Positions 16,469 through 25,238 of a DNA stretch of 64,000 nucleotides are shown piece by piece. Under the pieces are notes generated by a model. It ran no database searches. It was not told the DNA's origin and saw nothing but the letters and a program-made list of their open reading frames with translations. Position 1 is the first letter of the stretch. Each line of letters starts with the position of its first letter. The stretch covers positions 1-64,000 of the forward strand of contig JBEBWT010000003.1 of NCBI GenBank assembly GCA_040392005.1. Reading direction: 5' to 3'. The translations under genes were made by a program, and so were the position numbers. This DNA is from DASRQK01 sp040392005. Its GTDB lineage: Bacteria > Bacteroidota > Bacteroidia > Sphingobacteriales > Sphingobacteriaceae.

Positions 16469-17754
16469 ACTATTACATTATTGATTTTGACAGCACCTTT
16501 ACCCAGGTAGAGGCTTTGGACGAATTGGCCCGGATTTCCCTGCAGGACCATCCGGACCGGCAATCCATCTACGAGGAGATTGACCGGCTGACCAATCTGG
16601 CTATGAACGGACAGATTTCCTTCCGGGAAAGCCTGAGTGGCCGGGTGCGGCTTTTGGGTGCGAACCGCAGTCACCTGACCCAACTGGTGGGTATTCTCAA
16701 AAAAAAGGTTTCCTCCTCCTTTCTTCGCAACAGGGACTTTTTTCGGCAGAATAAGGAGCAGGTGCTGATCGTTTCGGGGGGATTCAAAGAATTCATTACC
16801 CCGGTCGTCAGTCCGTATTATATTTCCAAAGAGCAGATCTATGCCAATGAATTCCGCTTTGATGAGGCCGGTAATATTGTGGGTTATGACGAAGGAAACC
16901 CCCTCTCCGAAGAAGCAGGGAAGGTCAAACTGCTCAAACAACTGGATTTGCCGGGCAAGCTATATGGCATCGGGGATGGATATTCCGACTTTCAACTCAA
17001 AGAATCGGGCCTGATCGAGCGGTTTTATGCATTCACCGAAAATATTGAACGGAAAAGTGTGTCGGAAAAAGCAGATCATATTACGCCCAGTTTTGATGAA
17101 TTCCTGTATGTCAATGACCTGCCCCGTGCGATTTCCTACCCAAAGAACAGGATTCTCTGCCTGATCGTGGGGGATGTGCCCAAAATTGCCGCTGAAATAC
17201 TGAAAAAAGACGGATTTTCGATCCGGATCAAGGAAACCCTGGAAGAAAAATATGTGAAGGATGTGGGCATGCTGCTACTGGCCGGTGATCAGGTATTGGA
17301 CGAAGACCAGTTGAGGCGGGCCGACAAGCTCAAAACTATTGGCTATCTGGGAGAAAGTAAGGGCAGGGTGGACCGGGTGCTCTGCAATGAAAAGGGAATC
17401 GTCATTTTTGATGACAAGAAAAATAAGAAAAGGAATGCTGAATTTATCCCCCGGCGGATGGCGGCCTTTATCAATAATGGGGATACCGACATGAGCCGCA
17501 ATTTCCCGAACCTGCTGCTGCCCAAAGTCAATCGCTCGCACCGTCTGCTGCATATACACCGAAATGTGCCGGGCATTATGGCACAGATCAACCGTGTATT
17601 TGCGGATAATGAGATCAATATCCTCGCCCAGTTTCTGATGACCAAAGGCGGTCTGGGTTATGTGGTGACGGATATTGATGCCCGTTACGATGCCCGCCTG
17701 CTTTCCAAACTCAAAAAGATCGATAATACCATCAAGTTCCGGACTTTGTATTGA
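16462..17754 (+). CDS. Phosphoserine phosphatase fused to a truncated SerA (no NAD domain)
   Basis: Serine biosynthesis protein of 430 residues. Residues 1-210 are a HAD-IB phosphoserine phosphatase: DFDST (8-12) holds the nucleophile Asp8 and general acid Asp10, Ser105 lies in LIVSGGF, and GDGYSD (171-176) is the metal-binding motif. Residues about 230-318 resemble the first part of the phosphoglycerate dehydrogenase substrate-binding domain. Residues 333-430 match the SerA C-terminus, including FINNGDTDMSRNFPN and the ACT domain with HRLLHIHRNVPG. The NAD-binding domain that should sit between (about 200 residues with a GxGxxG motif) is absent. Full SerB-SerA fusions are known in Bacteroidota; this is a shortened form. 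I infer an active phosphatase with a serine-sensing ACT tail. Start is GTG within a tandem repeat. Confidence 0.85.
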   Translation: MKYYYIIDFDSTFTQVEALDELARISLQDHPDRQSIYEEIDRLTNLAMNGQISFRESLSGRVRLLGANRSHLTQLVGILKKKVSSSFLRNRDFFRQNKEQVLIVSGGFKEFITPVVSPYYISKEQIYANEFRFDEAGNIVGYDEGNPLSEEAGKVKLLKQLDLPGKLYGIGDGYSDFQLKESGLIERFYAFTENIERKSVSEKADHITPSFDEFLYVNDLPRAISYPKNRILCLIVGDVPKIAAEILKKDGFSIRIKETLEEKYVKDVGMLLLAGDQVLDEDQLRRADKLKTIGYLGESKGRVDRVLCNEKGIVIFDDKKNKKRNAEFIPRRMAAFINNGDTDMSRNFPNLLLPKVNRSHRLLHIHRNVPGIMAQINRVFADNEINILAQFLMTKGGLGYVVTDIDARYDARLLSKLKKIDNTIKFRTLY

Positions 17755-17769
17755 GATTTCGGGGTTTTG

Positions 17770-18387
17770 CTATTCCCCAAACCAATAGGTCGCCTGCGGG
17801 GTAATACAGGCATTCAGCGGAATGTCGGTGGGGCCGGGATCCGCAATGCGCTCCACGGGCTCAAAAAGGGAAATCCCGATTTTCAGGGCGTCGGGCCGGC
17901 ATTTCGCCAGGAAACGGTCATAGTAACCCTTGCCATAACCGATGCGGTGACCGGAACGGTCAATGACCAGCAGCGGCACAAAAATCAGGTCGATCTCTTT
18001 TTCGTCCACCCGGACGCCGCCCAGCGGCTCGGGAATACCCCATTTGTTTTCCCGGATCAGACTGCTTTCATTCCACTCAAAGTGATACATGCCGCAGGTC
18101 CTCCGCTCGGTCCTGCCGACTGCCCAGCGCACTGTTGGGTATTGCTGATTGATCCATTCGACGAGTCTATAAGTGTCCGGCTCGGCCTGTCTTCGGATGG
18201 AGAGGAAGATATGCAAAGTAACGATGTTCGTCCCTTTATGACGTGCGGTCAGGTCCAGTTTTTTCAATTGCGCGAGCAGACCCTGATTCATTTTTTCCAA
18301 CTCGTCTTCCGTCAGAGTCTGGCGTTTTGCCAGATAAATGGAGCGAAGGGATTCTTTTGTATTTTTTTGAGGAGTCTGGGCGGCCAT
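17770..18387 (-). CDS. 5-formyltetrahydrofolate cyclo-ligase
   Basis: Converts 5-formyl-THF to 5,10-methenyl-THF with ATP; cytoplasmic. The family signature GYGKGYYDRFL is present, with DLIFVPLLVIDRSGHRIG before it and an N-terminal basic KESLRSIYLAKRQTL segment for ATP/substrate binding. The frame is open to 18420, but ATG at 18387 (205 residues, MAAQTPQK) gives the usual length. Convergent with the phosphatase gene, 15 bp apart. Confidence in the family is high; the gene is often called fau/ygfA in other organisms. Confidence 0.92.
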   Translation of the reverse strand: MAAQTPQKNTKESLRSIYLAKRQTLTEDELEKMNQGLLAQLKKLDLTARHKGTNIVTLHIFLSIRRQAEPDTYRLVEWINQQYPTVRWAVGRTERRTCGMYHFEWNESSLIRENKWGIPEPLGGVRVDEKEIDLIFVPLLVIDRSGHRIGYGKGYYDRFLAKCRPDALKIGISLFEPVERIADPGPTDIPLNACITPQATYWFGE

Positions 18388-18652
18388 AAGCAACTGGGTA
18401 CTTTTGACAAATATATTCAATATTGTCCCAAATCCGTCTTTTCTCCTGCCTGTGAGAATTGGTAGCTGGTCATTTTGTGGAATATTCGATGTTTGTGGAA
18501 AACTAATTCTGTCAGAATCGTCCGCCTCAACGGCAATTTTGCTAAATTTACGGTGTAAAGGTTAAAAAAGTACTTTTGTATTTTAATTGTTAATTTTTGA
18601 AAGACCATGCCGGGTATCAGGTGTGGTCTTTTATTTTAAAAGGAAATTTATC

Positions 18653-18660
18653 TAAGTTTG
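18653..18660 (+). promoter_or_regulatory. -7 element directly before the PIG-L gene
   Basis: TAAGTTTG fits TAnnTTTG and ends 4 nt before the ATG at 18665, predicting a transcript that begins at or very near the start codon. A second match, TACTTTTG, lies at 18571-18578 and would give a leader of about 85 nt. The remaining part of the 277-bp gap 18388-18664 is AT-rich and shows no gene. Confidence 0.5.
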
Positions 18661-18664
18661 GAAC

Positions 18665-21295
18665 ATGAGATGTTGGCCTTTATTACTACTATTTATTTGT
18701 TTGAGCTGGTCGGGACTGCCGGCACAGGCCCAATTGCGGCAGCCGGCCGTTACTTCCGCTGAAATTTTGTCCGACCTGCAAAAACTCAATGTGCTGGGTT
18801 CAGTACTGTATTTTGCTGCACATCCGGATGATGAGAATACCCGTCTGATTGCCTGGTCGGCCAGGGAAATGAAGTACAGGACGGCTTATCTTTCATTGAC
18901 CAGAGGGGATGGTGGGCAGAACCTGATCGGTACCGAGCTGGCCGAAGAATTGGGGCTGATACGGACCCAGGAATTGCTGGCCGCCCGCCGGATTGACGGG
19001 GGAACACAATATTTTTCAAGAGCCAATGACTTTGGTTTTTCCAAAACCCCGGAGGAGACGCTGGAATTCTGGGGCCGGGAGGCCATCCTGGCGGATGCGG
19101 TCTGGGTGATCCGCAAGCACCGGCCGGATGTGATCATTACCCGCTTTCCGCCCGATCCGCGGGGCGGCCACGGCCATCACCAGGCAGCGACCATTCTGGC
19201 CATTGAAGCCTTCCGGGCGGCGGCCGATCCATCACGTTTCCCGGAGCAGTTGGAGTTTGTGGAACCCTGGCAGGCCCGGCGTCTGCTTTGGAATGCAGCC
19301 AATTTTGGTGGGCAGAACAATACTACTGCTTCCCAGTTTACAGTGGATATCGGTGCGTTTAATCCCCTGATCGGTCAGTCCTATGGGGAAGTTGCCGCCG
19401 AAAGCCGGTCCAGCCACAAGAGCCAGGGCTTTGGTGCCGCCCGCCAGCGGGGTACTTCAAGAGAGTTTTTTGAGGTATTGGATGGGGATGCGCCAGAGAC
19501 AGACCTCATGGATGGAGTGGATGTTTCCTGGAATAGGGTGGAAGGAGCCACACGCCTGGAATCAATCATCAATGGAATCATCGAACGCTACGATGTCCGG
19601 TACCCCGAACGTTCACTGAATGACCTGCTGGCCTTGCTGACGGAGATGGAGGGATTGAAAGCAGGGTATTGGAAAGAGCAAAAGATAGCCGAACTGAAGA
19701 ATATTATACTGGCCTGTGCCGGGATCTGGTTTGAGAGTTATGCAGATGCAGCCAAAGTGTCTGTTGGCCAGCAGGCACAGGTGCGGACGGATTTTATTGT
19801 CCGCAGACCGGGTGTGGAAGTCAGTGTGGAGGGTGCCGGGCCGGAAACACAGGCACACAAGTGGGGACAGGCGCAATCGCAGGAGCCGGAACAGCAGCAG
19901 GCACAAACTCAGGCACAATCGCAAGAGCCGGAACAGCAGCAATCGCAGATGCAACAACAGACACCTGCTACCTCCCTCAGATTCAACGAGCTTGCTCAGG
20001 TACGGTCTATTTTCGTCCCCGGACAGACTACCCAGCCCTATTGGTTGCGCCGTGAGCGTATCCAGGAACGCTTTGCAGTGGATGATCTGGCAGATGTCGG
20101 ACAGCCCGGGAATCAGGACGACCCTAAAATGAAAATCATCCTGCGCATCAATGGTAAAACGCTTGAATACGAACGCCCGGTCGCCTTTAAATATACTCAT
20201 CCGGTGCATGGGGAAATCCATCAGCCTTTGGTGGTGGCGCCAGCAGTCACGGCCAATCTGAACCAATCTGCATTGGCCTTTGCCAGTGGGAACGGTGATA
20301 AGATCATCGATGTGGTATTCACTGCACATGCAAGCAGACCGTTCCGGGTTGCTGCCACTCCACAGGTGCCCGAAGGCTGGTCGGTAAGTCCGGCGAACCT
20401 TGAATTGGATTTTGAAAGAAAGGATCAGGAGATCACCGGCCGTTTTACCCTGACACCGGATGCAGGCAGGATCGCGGCACGATCGGGAATGACAGGAAGG
20501 TCAAGCAAAGATTTACTCACCTTTGAACTGCAATACACAAACCCTGAAAACGGAAGCAATACAAAGGAACTGGCCAGTATGATCAAAACCATCGACTACC
20601 AGCACATTCCATTGATCACGTATTTTCCGCCTGCCAATATCCGTCTGAGCTATATCAATACCGGCATTTCAGCCCGGCATATCGGTTATATTACGGGTGC
20701 GGGTGACCTGGTCCCCGATGCCCTCCGGCAGATCGGCATGACCGTAGATATACTGGAAGAGCAGGATATCCTCGATCAGGATTTGTCCCGCTATGATGCG
20801 ATTATTTCCGGAATAAGGGCCTATAATGTCAATCGGAGAATGGGTTTTATCCACTCCAAACTCATGGAATACGTGCAGAACGGCGGCACTTATCTGATGC
20901 AGTATAATGTCAGTTCAGGCCTTTCCACTGCTGACTTCGGGCCTTATCCTTTCAAGCTGTCCCGCCTGCGGGTGACGGATGAGCTTTCGGAGGTGCGCAC
21001 GCTCCTGCCGGAAAATCAGGTGCTGAACCACCCCAACAAGATTGATCCGGCCGACTTTGATGGCTGGATCCAGGAACGGGGTCTGTATTTTGCTGCTGAT
21101 ATTGACCCCCGGTATGAAACACCCCTGTCCATGAATGATGCAGGGGAACAGGCACTGGACGGATCTGTGGTGGTGGGCCGGTATGGAAAAGGCAAGTTTG
21201 TCTATACCTCGCTGGCCTTTTTCAGGCAATTGCCGGCTGGTGTGCCGGGGGCGTATCGTTTATTTGTCAATTTGCTGGCTAAATCCACCGAATAA
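18665..21295 (+). CDS. Secreted PIG-L family deacetylase, large form
   Basis: An 876-residue exported protein whose first 290 residues are a LmbE/PIG-L zinc deacetylase; this family removes acetyl groups from GlcNAc-containing substrates. Signal peptide about 1-22 (LPAQAQ). The zinc and catalytic residues are in AAHPDDENTR (His53, Asp55, Asp56) and GGHGHHQAA (His169, His171-172). A Gln/Glu/Pro-rich linker of 14-residue repeats lies at about 397-440. Then come a beta-sandwich region (about 440-660) and a C-terminal ThuA/GATase-like part (about 665-876, with DALRQIGMTVDILEEQDI and YDAIISGIRAYNVN). Multi-domain PIG-L proteins of this size are common in Bacteroidota, but their substrates are unknown. 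Promoter immediately upstream; monocistronic. Confidence 0.88.
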   Translation: MRCWPLLLLFICLSWSGLPAQAQLRQPAVTSAEILSDLQKLNVLGSVLYFAAHPDDENTRLIAWSAREMKYRTAYLSLTRGDGGQNLIGTELAEELGLIRTQELLAARRIDGGTQYFSRANDFGFSKTPEETLEFWGREAILADAVWVIRKHRPDVIITRFPPDPRGGHGHHQAATILAIEAFRAAADPSRFPEQLEFVEPWQARRLLWNAANFGGQNNTTASQFTVDIGAFNPLIGQSYGEVAAESRSSHKSQGFGAARQRGTSREFFEVLDGDAPETDLMDGVDVSWNRVEGATRLESIINGIIERYDVRYPERSLNDLLALLTEMEGLKAGYWKEQKIAELKNIILACAGIWFESYADAAKVSVGQQAQVRTDFIVRRPGVEVSVEGAGPETQAHKWGQAQSQEPEQQQAQTQAQSQEPEQQQSQMQQQTPATSLRFNELAQVRSIFVPGQTTQPYWLRRERIQERFAVDDLADVGQPGNQDDPKMKIILRINGKTLEYERPVAFKYTHPVHGEIHQPLVVAPAVTANLNQSALAFASGNGDKIIDVVFTAHASRPFRVAATPQVPEGWSVSPANLELDFERKDQEITGRFTLTPDAGRIAARSGMTGRSSKDLLTFELQYTNPENGSNTKELASMIKTIDYQHIPLITYFPPANIRLSYINTGISARHIGYITGAGDLVPDALRQIGMTVDILEEQDILDQDLSRYDAIISGIRAYNVNRRMGFIHSKLMEYVQNGGTYLMQYNVSSGLSTADFGPYPFKLSRLRVTDELSEVRTLLPENQVLNHPNKIDPADFDGWIQERGLYFAADIDPRYETPLSMNDAGEQALDGSVVVGRYGKGKFVYTSLAFFRQLPAGVPGAYRLFVNLLAKSTE
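19871..19941 (+). repeat. 42-bp-period coding repeat (Gln-rich linker)
   Basis: A 29-bp unit at 19871-19899 recurs at 19913-19941 with two base changes, a 42-bp period encoding AQSQEPEQQQ-type segments of 14 residues. A partial third unit follows. The period is a multiple of three, so gain or loss of units would keep the frame. Confidence 0.85.
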
Positions 21296-21328
21296 TTTTG
21301 CATATTAGCAAAGGCTAATTATAAATGA

Positions 21329-21451
21329 ATGAAGACAGATAAAGGTTTGCCCCCATTCATCCGGACCTGGAAACGGTTTTACTGGCTGGTCATAATCTGG
21401 CTGGTAGTGCTGATCCTATTGTTTTACTGGTTTACAAATCACTTCGGATGA
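21329..21451 (+). CDS. 40-residue single-pass membrane protein coupled to the symporter gene
   Basis: ATG at 21329 opens a 40-codon frame ending at TGA 21449-21451; the next gene starts at ATG 21448, so stop and start overlap as ATGA. The first 17 residues are basic (MKTDKGLPPFIRTWKR) and are followed by one strongly hydrophobic helix (from about FYWLVIIW to FYWF) and a short polar tail. The positive-inside rule predicts an N-in topology. Short accessory proteins of this kind precede several sodium/solute symporters (for example the YhdT/PanF or DUF485/DUF4212 arrangements), but I do not recognise this one as any named family. I infer that it is an assembly or regulatory subunit of the symporter. 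Confidence 0.65.
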   Translation: MKTDKGLPPFIRTWKRFYWLVIIWLVVLILLFYWFTNHFG

Positions 21452-23148
21452 GCATAGTCGATTGGGTCGTTTTGGCGATCACCCTGTTGGCCATTGTGTC
21501 CTATGGGGTTTACAGAAGCCGGGGAATCCGGAACATTGATGGCTACCTGCTGGGCAACCGTTCCCTTTCCTGGTATCATATCGGGTTTTCGGTCATGGCC
21601 ACCCAGGCCAGTGCCATCACCTTTTTGTCGGCACCGGGCCTGGCCTATTCCTCCGGAATGAGTTTTGTACAGTTTTATTTCGGACTCCCATTGGCCATGA
21701 TTGTGCTGAGCATCACCTTTGTGCCAATCTTTCATCGCCTCAAAGTATTCACGGCCTATGAATTTCTGGAAAAGCGCTTTGATGTACGTACCCGGGTCTT
21801 TACGGCCTTTCTGTTCCTGATCCAGCGAGGGGTGTCCACCGGCATTACGATCTATGCTCCGGCCATTATTCTGTCCAGTATTTTGCAGATCAATGTGACT
21901 TATACCACCCTGTTTATCGGTTCACTGGTCGTAATCTATACCGCTTATGGGGGGACCAAAGCGGTGTCCTATACGCAATTGCTGCAAATGAGCATTATTT
22001 TTGGAGGCTTGCTGGCTGCCGGATATATGGTCGTGCATTTATTGCCGCAAGGGATCGGATTTAAGGAAGCGTTGCACATTGCTGGTAAATCCGGCAAGAC
22101 CAATGCTATTGATTTTACCCTCGACCTCAACAATCAATACACGGTATGGACCGGGATCATCGGTGGATTTTTTCTGCAATTATCGTATTTTGGGACCGAC
22201 CAGAGCCAGGTGGGACGTTATCTGACCGGATCCTCCATCCGGGAGAGCCGGATCGGCCTGTTGATGAATGGCCTGCTTAAAGTGCCCATGCAATTTTCCA
22301 TCCTCCTGATCGGTATCCTGGTCTTTTCTTTCTATCAATACAATACGCCTCCGATTTTCTTCAATAAACTGGAGCTGAATAAAATTGAAAACAGTTCTTA
22401 TCAGCCGGAAGTGGAAGTCTTGCGGGAAAAACATATTGCAGTCTTTGAAAATAAAAAAGCCGACATTGACCGCCTGACCGAAGCGTTGGCGGCCGATGAT
22501 GAGCAGCAGATCGACGAATTGAGGCTGCGCTTGCAGGATGCGGATCACCAGGCCAAAGAAATCAGGGCCGATCTGGTTTCCCTGATGAAGGAAAATGACA
22601 GCAAGGCCGATACCAATGACAATAATTATATTTTCCTGTCCTTTGTGACTGAAAGTTTTCCGAAAGGGCTGATCGGTTTGCTGATCGCCATTGTATTTAT
22701 GGCGTCTATGGGAGCCACGGCTTCTGCCATCAATTCCCTGGCCTCCACCACCTCCATCGATATCTACAAACGGTTTATCAGTAAGAAAGGAAGTGAGAAG
22801 AGTGATCTGTCGGCCTCCCGGATCTTTACGCTGGTCTGGGGTGTTTTCTGTATGATCATTGCCCTGTATGCCAACCGGCTGGGCAATTTGCTGGAAGCAG
22901 TCAATATCCTGGGGTCACTTTTTTACGGCACAATCCTGGGAATTTTTGTGGTGGCCTTCTATGTCCGGCGTGCCGGAGGTAGGGCCGTGCTGTGGGCCGC
23001 TATTGTCACGGAAATCACGGTGGTGACCATCTGGCAACTGGATCTGATGGCTTTTCTCTGGCTCAATCTGGTAGGTTGTGCGGGAGTGGTCTTCTTTTCA
23101 TTGCTGTTCCAGCAGTTGTTCGGGGATAAAGCGAAACCGATCAAGTAG
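21448..23148 (+). CDS. Sodium/solute symporter (SSS family) with a charged insert
   Basis: A 566-residue polytopic membrane protein of the SSS family, which brings solutes into the cytoplasm with Na+. The family elements NIDGYLLGNRSLSW, SVMATQASAITFLSAPG and YTAYGGTKAVSYTQLLQ are visible, and about 13 hydrophobic helices can be counted. Between two helices, residues about 305-393 form a hydrophilic, strongly charged segment with coiled-coil character (VLREKHIAVFENKKADIDRL and onward), about 80 residues longer than a usual loop. The solute is not predictable. It is translationally coupled to the 40-residue membrane protein just upstream. Confidence 0.9.
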   Translation: MSIVDWVVLAITLLAIVSYGVYRSRGIRNIDGYLLGNRSLSWYHIGFSVMATQASAITFLSAPGLAYSSGMSFVQFYFGLPLAMIVLSITFVPIFHRLKVFTAYEFLEKRFDVRTRVFTAFLFLIQRGVSTGITIYAPAIILSSILQINVTYTTLFIGSLVVIYTAYGGTKAVSYTQLLQMSIIFGGLLAAGYMVVHLLPQGIGFKEALHIAGKSGKTNAIDFTLDLNNQYTVWTGIIGGFFLQLSYFGTDQSQVGRYLTGSSIRESRIGLLMNGLLKVPMQFSILLIGILVFSFYQYNTPPIFFNKLELNKIENSSYQPEVEVLREKHIAVFENKKADIDRLTEALAADDEQQIDELRLRLQDADHQAKEIRADLVSLMKENDSKADTNDNNYIFLSFVTESFPKGLIGLLIAIVFMASMGATASAINSLASTTSIDIYKRFISKKGSEKSDLSASRIFTLVWGVFCMIIALYANRLGNLLEAVNILGSLFYGTILGIFVVAFYVRRAGGRAVLWAAIVTEITVVTIWQLDLMAFLWLNLVGCAGVVFFSLLFQQLFGDKAKPIK

Positions 23149-23210
23149 CCAGGAAACTGCGGAAGTGGTATTTTTACCGGAACACTACTTCAGGTTTTGC
23201 TTCTTTTGCT

Positions 23211-24062
23211 TTAGATTTTCAGATAGAGGTTGTACAGGACCTGCAAATCTTCCACGGTCAGTTGCGGACTGAGGTCATGCTGGATATAACGGCGCTTGAA
23301 GGCGACAATCGCCGCCTGAAGATTGCTGATGTCATAACCAATGATCCGCAAGGCATCGTAAGGGTTGAAACTGTCCGGTGGATTGACCATTTCTTCGTCC
23401 GGCCAGAGACCGAAACCGTGCACGGCCAGTTTTTCCCAGGGGAAAAGTGCACTGGGATCCTGTTTGCGGGTCGGGGCCGTGTCCGAATGGGCCAGGAAAT
23501 TGGCCGTCGGGATCCGGTGCCGCTGTTTCAATGTATCCAGTAGCACGATCAGACTATTGATCTGCTCATCCGGGAAGGGCTCGCTCCCATTATTGTCCAG
23601 CTCAATGCCAATGGTCACCGAATTCAGATCCGTCAGACTACCCCATTTGCCGGCTCCGGCATGCCAGCTCCGCAGGTAATCATTGACCATTTGGACCACC
23701 GTCCCGTCCCGTCCGATCACATAATGCGAACTGACCTGGGCATGGGGTACTGTAAAGGTGCGCAGGGTTTGCTCCAGGCTATTCTGAGCCGTATGATGGA
23801 TCATCACATAATTGGGTTTCCGCAGATTGAAATGGATGGCGCCTGCCCAATCCCCCAGTGCGGGTTCCTGTCCGGCATTGGGCTGGTAGGGCCTGTCCAG
23901 CGGTTCCCTCAATGTTTTGGCCATCTCCTTTGCATTGGCCTTATAGAGCTTGTTGGTTTTGCGGTAGGGATTGGTGCTGCAGGCAGCGGTACATATTAGT
24001 ATCGCAAAGGCTGCCACCCAAAGGGTCAATGGGTATCTAATGCGTTTAAATCGTGTGTTCAT
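23211..24062 (-). CDS. AmpD-like N-acetylmuramoyl-L-alanine amidase lipoprotein
   Basis: A 283-residue zinc amidase of the Amidase_2 (AmpD/PGRP) fold. The signal peptide ends in a lipobox with Cys at residue 28 (CTAAC), so it is anchored in a membrane facing the periplasm, unlike cytoplasmic AmpD. The catalytic region shows VMIHHTAQ (first zinc His), SSHYVIGRDGTVVQMV, an Arg-Ser-WHAG segment with the second His, VTIGIELDNNG, and LAHSDTAPTRKQDPS with the last His/Lys/Asp. It probably cleaves anhydro- or intact muropeptides in the periplasm. It is a single gene, downstream of the DUF3078 gene on the same strand. Confidence 0.9.
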   Translation of the reverse strand: MNTRFKRIRYPLTLWVAAFAILICTAACSTNPYRKTNKLYKANAKEMAKTLREPLDRPYQPNAGQEPALGDWAGAIHFNLRKPNYVMIHHTAQNSLEQTLRTFTVPHAQVSSHYVIGRDGTVVQMVNDYLRSWHAGAGKWGSLTDLNSVTIGIELDNNGSEPFPDEQINSLIVLLDTLKQRHRIPTANFLAHSDTAPTRKQDPSALFPWEKLAVHGFGLWPDEEMVNPPDSFNPYDALRIIGYDISNLQAAIVAFKRRYIQHDLSPQLTVEDLQVLYNLYLKI

Positions 24063-24122
24063 CTTTCAGGGAAAAAGCGCTTTATTATATGTTTTGCTTT
24101 GAATATTACCACGGCATTTTTA

Positions 24123-25112
24123 TTACCGCGGTATTTTGTACAACAGGCCGAGCGCCAGGGTCTGGCTGGACTGCATTTTGACATCCACAGTGGTGTCATA
24201 GATCAATATCCCATTGATCGTTACATTGATCAGGCGGGTGACCCTGGCCGTCAGGGTCGCATCCAGGCGGTGGGCCGGATCGCCGAATTTTTTATAATTC
24301 GCAAACAGGTTGTACCGGCTCTTGATGTTGAGGGTCTCCGTGATGTTTTTATCCAGATTGGCCGTCAATTGAAAAGCGAGGTCATTTTTGAAATTATACC
24401 CCGGCGATACCCCAAAGCGGGGACCGGTAGCTTCCGTAGGGACCAGACGCTGGTCCAGGATGAAAGTCTGTCTGGCCGTTCCGGTACCGATTCGCAGCGA
24501 AAAGGTTTTGTCCCGCTTATACTCCAGACCAAAAGATTCAGTCAGGTAGCCGGGAGCCATAAAATTGGAAATCCGGATCAGTGAATCCGATCCATCCGCA
24601 GCTTTGTCGTATTTGAAGCCCTTATCAAACTGGCTCTCAAAGGTCAGAGAGGTAAACAGTGACCAGTTTTTTGAAACTTTAAGGGAAAGTTTGTTATCCC
24701 AGAAAAGGCGATCATTACTTTTCCGGGCAGACTGATCCTTGTTTTTGATGCGGCCATACTGAAACATCAGTTCGGTCACAAAGCTGGCGTTGTTTTTTGT
24801 GTAATCCGATTTATGATTGATCAATCCCCCTACCGAAATGGAATTGACTCCACCTGCATTCCAGTTGTCACTGAAAGAGGCCTGATTGGCATTGACTCCG
24901 AAGGAAGACCAGTGCCGCCAGTAAATGACCCGGAGATCCAGTGAGGATGCAGCCAATGCAATGGGCTCCGCCAACAATTGTGGTTTGTTGATTTTCAATT
25001 CAATGCTATCCGGCTTTTGCCTCAGCGCATCCAGATCAACGGTTTGTGCATAGAGTCCCGGGCTGTGGAAAAGGACCATGACAAAGAAAATTAAATAAGC
25101 CGCCTGTTTCAT
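24123..25112 (-). CDS. DUF3078 outer-membrane beta-barrel-like protein
   Basis: A 329-residue exported protein of the Bacteroidota DUF3078 family. The signal peptide ends near GLYAQ. From about residue 65 it shows the family hallmark WRHWSSFGVNANQASFSDNWNAGG, followed by alternating aromatic/polar beta strands and a terminal strand (LALGLLYKIPR), consistent with an outer-membrane barrel. The function of the family is not known. The sequence 24107-24130 contains an imperfect inverted repeat (TACCACGG and CCGCGGTA) around the stop codon which may act as a weak terminator. Confidence 0.85.
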   Translation of the reverse strand: MKQAAYLIFFVMVLFHSPGLYAQTVDLDALRQKPDSIELKINKPQLLAEPIALAASSLDLRVIYWRHWSSFGVNANQASFSDNWNAGGVNSISVGGLINHKSDYTKNNASFVTELMFQYGRIKNKDQSARKSNDRLFWDNKLSLKVSKNWSLFTSLTFESQFDKGFKYDKAADGSDSLIRISNFMAPGYLTESFGLEYKRDKTFSLRIGTGTARQTFILDQRLVPTEATGPRFGVSPGYNFKNDLAFQLTANLDKNITETLNIKSRYNLFANYKKFGDPAHRLDATLTARVTRLINVTINGILIYDTTVDVKMQSSQTLALGLLYKIPR

Positions 25113-25238
25113 ATAGGTCGCTAAATTAGTAAAATTTTCAGATACAACTTGGATTAGAACATATTAATACCTTAATTTACTCCACCCAAAAAGAGGGCCA
25201 CAGAACCAATTATTTTAGATTAAATCGGATATATTACT

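Noticed and set aside
19865..19960. Possible CRISPR-like array
   Set aside because: The repeats are in frame within a coding sequence and encode a Gln-rich linker; there are no unique spacers.
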